DNA from: Ophiura sarsii
Taxonomy: Eukaryota > Echinodermata > Ophiuroidea > Amphilepidida > Ophiuridae
Reading direction: 5' to 3'
Assembly (NCBI GenBank): GCA_035610835.1
Contig: CM069442.1
Coordinates: 30,457,798-30,521,797, forward strand
DNA: 64,000 nt
A program made the translations under genes and the position numbers. The notes under the pieces are model-generated. The model did not search any database. It had not been told where the DNA came from and saw only the letters and a list, made by a program, of their open reading frames with translations. Below are positions 11,601 to 23,600 of this stretch, piece by piece. Each line of letters begins with the position of its first letter. The first letter of the stretch is position 1.

Positions 11601-14600
11601 GTTAGGGATGCAATGACTGCCAATGCAATATGACACTAGATAACGCCGTTCACCGAGTGAAAAAAACATATAAAACACCTGAATTACATGGTTTCGTACG
11701 TAAAAATGTGAGCAGTGGTGTTCGCAAACATTATTGTTCTAGTAACTTTAGCATATTGGGTCATCAAAAACAATTAAAGTAAGCAGATTTGAAACAATTT
11801 ATTTTCATAATTTTCCAAAGCTGAAGTGGTCCCATTTTTGTGGAATGGCCCATATCATCACTACTATCAGCCTTATCTTATTATGACTTACCAGTTGAAT
11901 ACATTAATTTCATAGGTCTAAGTAATATAGACAATCTCGACAATGTCTTGCTAGACGTCCCGTAACTGATGTTGGGATAACAATTAAAATATGTTATAAT
12001 ATTTTAGTCCACTACGATACCTACCCGGTTTTCCGTACGGGACGTCATCATCATTCATGATCATTCATAGTCCACTCCATACCATAAAATATTATAATAC
12101 TATGGACATAATTTAATCTATTTCACACAAGTGTGTTTTGCTGCTGTTCGCGAATCTGCGTCCAGATCATAAATGTGTGAATAACTAAACTATGTATGCA
12201 TGAGCGTTACAATTGACCAATCATGTCCCACAGTCATTTTTGACATTTGAAAGTGCCGCGGTACACAATTCCGAGCTTATAACATTACGCACGCACGCAT
12301 TGTTGGAATTATGTCCAAAGCATTATGACACTTACTATAGCGAAAATAAAATATAGCCGACTAGCTGTAATCTCTCGAGTCTAAAGACATGTAAAATGTG
12401 TCCTTGGTAGTGGCGTTATACCAGGAGGGTGAGGGGGGGGGGGGGGGGGGGGGGGTGGTGGGAGGGTATTCACTCCATATGGACCATCAAACTCATTCAT
12501 GGGTTCGAGTTTTGTATTGAAAACTGGACAATGGACAACAGGGACTTACTTGGTATACTTGTTACATGTACTGTACATATCTACCAAGTATACATGATGT
12601 ACATGTATACTTGGTAGATCCTTTTGATCCTTATGTAGGACTCGCAGGTTCTTTTTAAAGGGGCATTGAAAGATACGTATGGGAGTGCGCCCTTAATATC
12701 CTGGAAATCAGTTTTTTTGCATCAAACTCAAAGTAATACTTAGGCATACTAACTACCATCTGAAACAGTGAACCAACATTCGCCGTTTATCATATAAAAT
12801 GTCATGATTTTCTTAGTTTCGATATGATCATATCGTAACTAAGGTGCTGAATTCGGAAGTTATGCTAGGTTTTACTCACAGACTTTCGCGGCAAATCTCA
12901 ACCCGGAAGTGCCGTTATTTGCTTAGTTTGGCATGAAGGCGATGTCGGAATTGTATGATATTTTGGATTTGGGCTATGTTGATGATTATCTGTACGTTAT
13001 TTGCTCATTTAGTATTTATATCGATACATCTCTCAATGCCCCTTTAAAGGTAATAGCCACTGTTGGTGCAGACACAGTTGATTCTGGCAGGGAGTTCCAT
13101 GGGTTAGCAAACCACTCTATTTGAGTAGAAGTGATAACAGGCATGATACTTTGTAGATAAAAATCGGAAAGTAGATATTTTTCACTCTCAAATGTAGATA
13201 TTTTTGCATTTATTTAGCTTAATTTTAGGCAATTTAGCACAAATGTCTGCTGTTTTACTAATATTTCAGGGAATTTCACCTGATGAGTATCATGCCTGGG
13301 TATTAGCTGTGTCCATGTGCGTCTTTTGACCAGCTTTTTGGAATGACCTCGTAAATTTGTGTGGGGGAGTGAGAAGAACTTATCCGCTTCCGTATTATTA
13401 TATCCATGAATAAATTTGTAGGTGTCATGTCAATAAGATCAGTCTGTCTCTCCTCTCTTGAAGAGATTCCATCCATTTATATAACAAGTATATCTTTTCA
13501 AATCGATACTTAACGCATCTGTGAATGTTTTACTTATACATTTTGAAATGTTGTTTCATGACAGTTGAGCGGTCTTCATCTGAGACGAGCATAGTGTCAA
13601 AGGAAAATACCCCTTCTCTATCCATACCTTCATAATTTATGATCAGGTATGCATTGTGTATCCATGTGTGTGTATACTCAGGACATTATTACTAAATGAT
13701 CAAAGATTGTGAAAATCAGGTTTAGAATGGAACTTGTGTATACATAGAGCCTAATTTTTTCTTACATCTTGACTTTCTTCTTCCAGGAAACATCAGGAAA
13801 GAAGTATTTTAAACGAGGTGATTTGATGGCAAAGGAAGCTGAAGAATACATGAAGAAACATAGAAAGGTGAGCAATTCAAGGGTTAGGTAGAAATCATGG
13901 ACCATATTCTTGTGCTATGTATTCGGGTACCCGTTTGCCCGCCCAAAATTCCCAGCCTTATAGACCATTTCAAATTGAGATCGGCAAATCTTCGGAAAAA
14001 CAGGTCACGTGGAGTAGGTGCGTTGCGCGTTCTTCGCAACAGTTGATTGCATTCACAGTCTTATCCTAGTTGGTTGTCCGCCTAGTGATTTACTATGTTT
14101 ACATACACACGTGCACACATGAGAAGTAAAATGTGGAACGAGACTATTTTGTTTTTTTTATTAACAATGGAGTTGACGGGCAAATTCCAGGGATACAATC
14201 TGTCACCAACACCAGTGCAATCTACCACATGGGCAGACGGGTGAAAAACACGTTTGTTTTTCTCCGGCACATGGCCATAACCTGTCAGGAGCTGACAGGT
14301 CATGGAAACACTCGGCTAATCGGAAATATCCGGAACCGATCGTATATTTTCGGATTTGAAATGGTCTATCTTTTAGACAGGACGTTAAATTATTTCTTCG
14401 TAACTCCACACATAAATGATAGTCAGTGATTTTGTTCACTGACCATCTAGCCTCCAGGATATTATGATTATGGATTCATTTCCAAAAACATATTTTTTTT
14501 GATAAGAAAATGTTAGAGGATAGGATTGAACTGAAGGCCTACAGATAATGTAATCAACATTCTTCCCCATCTGACTCAATAGCTCAGGTGGTAGAGTGCT

Positions 14601-17600
14601 GGTCCAGCGATCCAGGGGTCCCAGGTTCAAATTGAGGATGGTCCATGATTTTTTTTTCACTGTCTATCATTTGTAACTTGTGGAGTTAAGAAGACATACT
14701 TTACTCACTTAATCAAGAATAAGAATAGTGTTCAGCCCATAAAGCCAATGTAATGTTAATTTACCTATCCTAAATAAACTGATAGAAATGGTGTTTCTGT
14801 TTTATTCTCAGGACAGTGAAACAGACACAGAAGATAGGTTAAAGCCTGGTAGCTCCAATGCCACAGACGATGCTCAGCAAGATCCAAGTATCAATATATT
14901 ATCTAGGCAAGAGGTTTGTATCGGCCAAGAGACTGTATCTAAGTTGATCAAAATAAAATTTATAATTCCTTGATCCAAGAGGATTTGCCCAAGTGTTATT
15001 AAGACTTGGAAATGGTGCATACATTTGAAAAAAGCCAATAGGCACCTGAGAACACATGAATGATTTAAATCAAACTTACTGAAAACCGGGACTGAAAAAT
15101 GCCAAACCTATTCTGATCCACAATTTGTCGGCTAAATGAGATTTTTGAGAAAAAAACATTTTTTGGGCACTTTTTGGTCAATATTTTCAAAACAAACAAA
15201 TTTTAAGCCATAAAAAAAAATTCGCTCCTAGATAATTGACTTTAGATGATTTTGGTGAAATTTTGGAATTTTTAATCAAAAACTGATATTGTTAGGTTGT
15301 CTGAAAAATTTTGGCGCCAAAAAGGTGATTTTTGGGCAAAAATGTAAAAATCACTAATTTTAGTAAAATTTGATACCAAAAATGGATTCTCGGACTCATT
15401 TCATTACAAAAAATGTATACTTTTATGTACATCACATTAATAATTTAAAAGTTACAGTGCTTGATAAATTTGGCGCCAAACAGGGTTGACACCAACCTTA
15501 AAGCGGAGATTCCTTTGACATGGAGTAGATTTCAAAAAAGGCATTTTAATGCAAATGCTAAAAAAGCAATTTCAAACTCCTATATGTCATTGCAATTCGC
15601 TGGGTGGTCCAATTTCTGTAATAATGTTGGCAATGATTGGTGGTGTTATACAAGCAGATGATGTCAGGGACATTTTCCCAGCTCAAATTTATATGCACAT
15701 GTCACATGTCATTGTCAACATTTGTATCAAATTATTTTGACATGAATGTGTAGCCCAGGCTTGAAATAATAACATGATAGATTGAAGTGTCTAATGATAA
15801 CTATAATGAACCTCAAGACTTGGAGCATGACTGGAACCTTTACCATGTACTTTTGTCATTTCCATTTTTAAAACTTTGCATATATTCATGTGTTTCAGGT
15901 GATCAGAAGATTAAGAGAACGTGCTGAACCAATCCTTGTATTTGGAGAATCAGATTCCGATGCATTCTTCAGATTAAGACGGATAGAAATGATGGCGCCA
16001 GAAATTAACAAGGTAAGCCATGATGAAGTAATGACTTTGAAATGTAAATGAAATAGTATGTGACTAATCACATCTAAAGAGGGCCTTTTCAGCAGTGGTA
16101 TGCTTTTGAAGATATTGATGAAGTAAAGCATAAAAAAAGAAGTGTGGATAAAATCCTCAATTTTCATTTTTAATGACATCATTTAAGCTGATTAAGCTCC
16201 CTTTTGATATATCACCGGTGACATTATGGCCAACATTCGAAGCACGATTGATGCCTCTGAACACTTTATACTGGACCTGTTCCAAGATAGAGCTTGTCCT
16301 TGTTTTGGTGTAGCAGATATCTTGTTGAAAGAAAGAATATACACCTTTTTCATGGTAGCAAAATTCATGCCATGAATTGGATGTCACACATTGACTCAAT
16401 GTAGTACGGAAGGGGCACTAGTCCGCCGCTGTGTCCGTTCTGCTTGACTGCATGGATAACATCCAATTCAAACCAAAGAGAATGGATTTTCATCAGGATC
16501 TAGGACTATGCTAGCTTGCAAATAGAAGCATTATTACATTATTTTAAAAATCATGAACATGTCAGGGAACTATGTGGATGTTCACAGTTTGGTGTGTATC
16601 CATGGTTGTGATGTTAAATACCAGAAGATTGCCTTTGTGATCTGGGATTGATTTAAAGGGGCATTGGGAGATTGTCGAGAACAATGAAATTTAGAAAAAA
16701 GGATTTTTTTCTTCAATAGATATATATCAATAGGTATGTAGAGAACCCTGTGCTGTAGTGTTATGATTTATGGGAAAATGGTTGAATAATGGCGTTAGAT
16801 TGAAATTTGGCTGAAGCAAGTTATGTGGTGAGTGATGCTGATAATTTCGATGTGATCTACATCAAAATTACCAAATCGTGACATTTTACATGATAGTCCG
16901 CGAATTAAGGTAGACGGTTTCAGATGGTTGCCTAAGTATTACGAAGGTGCAAAAAAATATAGCTCTGTGGAATAACACACACAAGTTGTGAATCACTGTG
17001 AATTACTTTTTTATTATTATTATTTACTGTAAAACAAAAACATATTGAAAAATCTTTCCAAATATTGTACAGGGTTATCGTAATGATTTCAAAGATGCCA
17101 TGGATAAAGTTGACCAAGCCTATCTTGATGAGATGGTCAGAACGCAAGGAGAAGATGTCCCTAGTAGTGCGTACGATATCAAGTGTCCAGATGAGGGTCT
17201 TACGGAAGAAGATCTCATTGAAATGTCTAAAGGTTTAAGGAAAGGTGATGAAGAGCTGGATTTCAGGGTCACACTGAGTTTTATCAAGGTGAGTTGTCTC
17301 CATGGGAGTTACAAGGAACGAATATTTTCAAGAAAGATGAGAATTATCATGGCAATGATAGAATCAATTCAATTCACATCTTAGATCGTAGTCTGCTTGA
17401 AATATTGAATTAACACTGTGTGAGCAACACACTGTAAGCACCTGAAATTATCATGCTTCTGGTTGTGCTTGCATCACACACGATATGCAGTTCTTATTGT
17501 TGTCAGTTATAAATCTGATTGTAGATTGTTTTACCTGGGAATCCAAGGGAAACTTCACAAAACCAAAGTAAGTTATCGGAAGAAAAAAAAGGTCAAAACA

Positions 17601-20600
17601 TGCATATTTGACCCATGTGTTATACTATTAACCCCTGGGTACTACCTATCTTTTGTACAAGAATTCCCATTGGTCAATTGCATGATATAATCATCTTGAC
17701 AACCAATTACATTTTTGCTTATAAATCTTTGTGTGTTAATCTTTTTGAAATTTGTAATATTCTAATAATATCTCTGATTGGCACAATATTTCACGGCTGT
17801 TTGACTGTCCGCTTTATAATTAAAATTATGGGATAAAAAAGATTACATAGTGGCACATTTATGGTTTGACCTGATTTAGGTAGCGCTAATGAATACGAGT
17901 ATCATACGGTAAAAAATTCAAGAAAATTGTTCGAGCCCTTTTTAAATTATCTGCATTTTTTACTTGGCACACATTTTACATGTAACTCTATGGGAAATGT
18001 GGCCGATGAGGGCGCTATTATAGTAAATAATAATATTCAAAGCTCTATTTCTCAGAACTGGCACCAACAAATGTTCTGAAATTTCTACAAAAGATGGCCA
18101 GTATAGTCAGGTACTTGAATCAGTTAAAACCGGAACAGGGCCAGCAAGTTACGGTGTTCTTAGAATAAATCGGACAAATTATGTGGGATCAAACAGCCGT
18201 GATTTGACACATTCTAAATTTCAACCAATCGGCAGGTAGTTCTCATGGGGTTAACAATGAAGCTCAATTTATATTGAAATATAATTTTATAATCACTAAC
18301 CAAAGATCAGAATATGTATTGTCGAGATTTAAACAATGAAATAATCACACAGCTGCCACCAATTGTTGCAATTTAGACAAACTTATTGAGATAAAGAAGA
18401 AACTCATACATATTCAATACAATATCAGTCTACATGCTGCTATATTCAATACAGTTGCATATTCTTATTAAATCATATAGGCTCAAAGTGTACCGGTCAA
18501 AAGCTACTTTCAGAATCTTATTTACAGGCTATATTCAGGCTATTATATAGATGTGTCATGGTCAAGTGCTACAAGCAGAATGACTCTCCCTGGCAAATCC
18601 CTTTCATAGGTTTTGGTCCCACCCACAATTATAACCCAAGTCAATAAGCTACACTATCTCTACACAATCTGTGAGAGATTTTGCGGGCTGGCTCTACATA
18701 ATCTGTGAGAGATTTTGCAGGCTGGCTCTACATAATCTGTGAGAGGTTTTGCAGGCTGGCTCTACACAATCTGTGACAGATTGTGTGAGGGATTTTGCAT
18801 GGATAAACAATGTGCATGAAATTGCGAGCCCCTATGAAGAGGTGAAGAGATGAGAAAATGAAACCTTTGTTTATTCTCTATGTAGTTTCTTCTTGAAGTC
18901 TGGGCAGATGACTTAAACGCCAGACCTGAATTTGTAAAGAAAAGCACCCGTGGTAAACTACATAGTGCTACGTACAGTCAAACACAAGCAATGATTAAAC
19001 CACTCATGAGTAAATGAAACCTTTGTTTTTGGTCTATGTAGTTTCTTCTCAAAGTGTGGGCAGACGACTTAAATGCCAGACCTGAATTTGTAAAGAAAAG
19101 CACCCGTGGTAAACTACATAGTGCTACGTACAGTCAAACACAAGCAATGATTAAACCACTCATGAGTAAATGAAACCTTTGTTTTTGGTCTATGTAGTTT
19201 CTTCTCAAAGTGTGGGCAGACGACTTAAATGCCAGACCTGAATTTGTAAAGAAAAGCACCCGTGGTAAACTACATAGTGCTACGTACATTCAAACACAAG
19301 CAATGATTAAACCACTCATGAGTAAATGAAACCTTTGTTTATGGTCTTTGTAGTTTCTTCTCAAAGTGTGGGCAGACGACTTAAATGCCAGACCTGAATT
19401 TGTAAAGAAAAGCACTCGTGGTAAACTACAGAGTGCTACGTACAGTCAAACACAAGCAATGATTAAACCACTCATGAGAAAACTCAAAAAGAAGGTAAGT
19501 CAGAGTAAATTTTTGTAGCAAAAAGTGCTCAAATATTTAATGTTCATGAGGGAAATGGTGCAAAATAACTTCCCGAGGTGACTGGAGACGTGTGGGCCTA
19601 CTATTTCCCCAAGTCTGAATGCACCATTTTCAGCATATAGAGTGTCAGTAAATATTTGTTTTATATAACACATACAAATATTTCTGTCATTTGAAATACT
19701 TTGATAAACAAAAGATAATAGGTCAAAAGAGTATTTGGCCATCATGAGACAGTGACGTAACCACGTATTCTACTAATTGCAGCACATAGCGCGCGCCTAC
19801 TCGCGGCGCTGGTGTATACTCACGAGGGTTGAAAGGCGGAAGATACATACACGTGCATAAAAGCTGCGCATGTTAAGTTACGTCACTGTCCAGAGGAAGC
19901 CAAATAGAGTATGGGCCTACTCAATGTACCAATCAAGGTTCAGTCGCTATAAGCTTACCTCCATCGGCGCCTTTTCTCTCGCCGATTGACAGCATATTTG
20001 ATTTGATTTTTCTTATTAGCACTGTCTACATCGTCGAGTAATTGCTCCAATGCATCTTCCTTCACCAATGGGCCGAAACCCAAATTCTACATTTTGGTGA
20101 AAAACTCTGGGAAAATTAGTCCGAATGGCAGTGAAATAAAAATAAACAATGCAGACGATACAGAGTCTGATTGATTGACACAAACGTGTCAAGGTCAAAT
20201 TATTTACAAAAGTTCGCATAAAAAGGTACTATTTCCCTTGCAGCTCTTCATCACAGGGTAATAGTACTTTTTTATGGGAACTTTTTTCCCTCCTGGGAAA
20301 TAGTGGGGAAATAGTTCAAATATTTTATGTCACATGACGTAGTATCCACCAATCAAATGACAGGAATATTTACATGTGTTATATAATATGGTATGTAACA
20401 TACCAATCCAGATAAATGAAAACGCAATTTTTCAAATATTTGTGAGTTTTTGGACTGTGTCATGTATGTCTGTCCATCACCCCTATTGGAAAACAAGTTA
20501 TTTTTTTTGCGCCACATTTTGTTTGTTTTGCTATGCATTAGTAATATTAAAAAATAGGGTAATTTTGTTATGTGAAAACATGTTTTCACAAGTACTAGTA

Positions 20601-23600
20601 CACAAGTACAAGTATTATAGAAGCAAAAACAAATCCAGAATCTTTCTTTTTGACCTACGTTTGCACGAGCTACCCAGCACCACTTCAATAGCTATTCAAA
20701 ACTAAACTTGTCAACAAGAAATAAATCATGGATTAGGCGACAAACCCCCTCCCCCCCTGGTCGGTCGGTCGGGCGTTTCTTATTTTTATTTTAACCTAAA
20801 ATGTCACCAAAATCTGGATTTGTAAAAAAAATCTGTGAACAATGTTTCTCGACAGATTTTCAGCCAAAACAGATTTTACATGATTTGAGACAAAATTATC
20901 TAAAATAAAAAAGTTTTTTTTTTCCTTGCCTTACAGACCAATTTTACCCTTCAATGTATTTACATAAATACGTAAGGAAATGCATGAAATTATTCTCAAT
21001 TAACTGTTATGATTTGATGTGTATTATGTTTTGCAGGCTCTCTCTCCTGATCTGCTGGACAGTCTTGCAGAAATTGTGAAATTTATGATGCAAAGAGAGT
21101 ATGTTAAGGTAGGGTTCCCACAATGCAGTTGTGTAAAGAATTTTAATTTGCGAATCATTATTTATTCTCTTGTGTCACACTCTAACACCTAATTTTGAAA
21201 GACTGATCACAGTCATTTACATTTTATCGCATATTATTAACAGCAAGCCTGCATGATTCACTTATATTTTTTCCGAGAAAATTGAGATTCAATACATTTA
21301 AAGTCATTTTCATTTGTGATTTTTTTTCCTAGAAGTGCATTTTGTTGTTGTCAAATTACATTTATAACCATGAAACTAAAATATCTAATAAGTTACAGAA
21401 CAATACCTTTCCTAATTACTTCAAAACAAGATTTTGAAATCAGTTGTCCTGGTACCGGGACAGTTTATTATCTGAGTACCGAGTGGTTTTTTCGTTCGTT
21501 AATAGAATTCCATGGTTTGATACCGTTTTAACGCCATTTACAGTGTTTCCGGTTATGACCGCAACTGTACACAAGTGAACACACCCCTACAGAATGCTTT
21601 ATGATGAAAATCGAAACAAATGTGTTGAAAAATTCCTTAAATTCGAAGCAGATTTCCATTATGATTTACATGTAGTAAAGTTCTTTGATGATTGCTTTAC
21701 TAAAAATACAGTCAAAGAAGATTCATGAGTCCAGGAAAGTCTTTCCTGATAGTCAAACTTCACTATGAGAGAGAGAGAAAAATATGTGTAAACATTTGAA
21801 AAAGATCACATAATATTGCTTTAGATGAGCTATAGCAATGTATTAATTGACTCTGATAGGGTCATAGATCAACATGTTAAGAGTCGTCAACCTATGAAAC
21901 TTTCATGACTCCTTTAGACCGGGCTGTACATATTTCTTTGACAATATATCTCTAAACAGCAGCAGCTATCTTGTTAGGCCAAGAAAAAAGATTTGTCTCA
22001 CATACCTGCGTGCATAAGCATGTGGAGTCACTTTTACCGCATAACTCTACACTATGAGACAATTTTGGGCTATAAAAAAGAAATTGTTGTGTGAAAAAAG
22101 TGGACCAAACACACAATCATTTTTTTTCTGCATTTAGGGAGTGTTCAGAAATACTTTGGTGGGGGGGGGTTGGCCAAAACGGGGGGGGGGGGTCTAAAAA
22201 GTTTGAAGTCTCAAAAAGGGGGGGGACTAAAAGGTTTTACCTACTCAAGAGGGGGGGTCAAAAAAGTTAGGCCCAAATACTAGTCGTTAACGGGAAAAAT
22301 ACCAAAATTTTATGCGCTACGCGCAAGTAAATACTGCAATATTGCCATTTCTATAACAAATTATACAGATTTCCGCACGCTCCGCGCAAATCTTTGTAAA
22401 AACATTGTGCCCACAGCAGAATTTGTTATACAAAATGTGGCTAACCAGTGTCCACAATTTTTACTTGAGAACTGTTGATAAGGGTGATCGTCAACAGGGT
22501 TAAATACACATTTCCATGCGCTACACGTTATTTTGAATGCAGTTGACCAAATTTCTGCGCGGGGTCAAAAAAGTTAGGCCAAATAGGTAGTCGTTAACGG
22601 GAAAAATACCAAAATTTTCTGCGCTACGCGCAAGTAAATACTGCAGTATTGACATTTCTATAACAAATTATATTTGTAAAAACATTGTGCCGACAGCAGA
22701 ATTTGTTAAACAAAATATGTGGCTAACCAGTGTCCACAATTTTTACTTGAGAACTGTTGATAAGGGTGATCGTCAACAGGGTTAAATACACATTTCCACG
22801 CGCTACACGTGATTTTGAAGTTGAACGCAGTTGACCAAATTTCTGAGCGGGGGGTCAAAAAAGTTAGGCCAAATAAGTAGTCGTTAACGGGAAAAATACC
22901 AAAATTTTCTGCGCTACGCGCAAGTAAATACTGCAATATTTACATTTCTATAACAAATTATACAGATTTCCGCACGCTCCGCGCGTGTCTTTGGGAAAAC
23001 AACGTGCAGACAGCAGGATTTGTTATACAAAAATTAATGTGACTTACCATTTTTTGCCCGCTACGCATGATTTTGAACTCATTTTTTCACATTTTGTACT
23101 AGCAAGTTGACCAAATTTTTTGTTCTCTTTTTTTTTGTTCTTTTTGTGAAAGTATTGTGTAGATAGAAGGACTTGTATACAAAGAGTCACTTTTTACAAT
23201 TGGAAAAAGAAACCGTTTTTAAAAAGGCTATAACAATACATGATAAATACAAATCACCGAAAAATACAATTCGGAGTCTTGAAAGATATGTTTCAAGTGA
23301 ATTTGAAATGTTGCAAATTGATTGCCAGCTATACACAGTTCTGACTGTAGTGTAAGCGTCATAGAACTTGAGTCAAATGTCTATCTACATCTGACAGTAG
23401 GGGGGGGGGGGTCAAAAAAGTTTTTCACCCTGTTAAAGGGGGGGGGGGGGGGGGGTCAGAAAAGTTTGTCAATTTGTAAAGGGGGGGTCCAAAAAGTTTA
23501 GACACCAACAATTTTTTTTTGGCCAACCCCCCCCACCAAAGTATTTCTGAACACTCCCTTAGCATAACTATTTTTTTCAAAATAAACCACAAAAACAAAC

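Larger units (their letters stand above)
8835..11855. mobile_element. ~3.0-kb TIR element in PRPF18 intron 1
   Basis: ATATGGGCCATTCCACAAAA at the left matches, inverted, the right end at 11824-11855; the TIR is about 30 bp and continues through ATGGGACCACTT. No transposase is recognisable. The interior contains a nested TIR element (9498-9891), a 107-bp hairpin (10408-10514) and several scattered copies of GAACGGCGTTATC in both orientations. The superfamily is not determined; the flanks ATAT/ATAT could hide a short target duplication. Confidence 0.7.

Noticed and set aside
14570..14646. Candidate functional tRNA gene
   Set aside because: The B box and acceptor stem depart from tRNA rules; more consistent with a SINE head or relic. 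The same applies to 38232-38316 and 52338-52415.
19010..19353. Using exon 6 copies 1-3 as alternative in-frame coding exons
   Set aside because: All three lead to a stop at the junction or, with the GTAAAT donor, a 124-nt exon that shifts the frame, so they cannot encode a normal Prp18 domain.
20353..20705. Overlapping 109- and 111-codon frames on opposite strands
   Set aside because: They lie inside a PRPF18 intron, mirror each other, and show no recognisable domain; low-complexity AT-rich sequence explains them.
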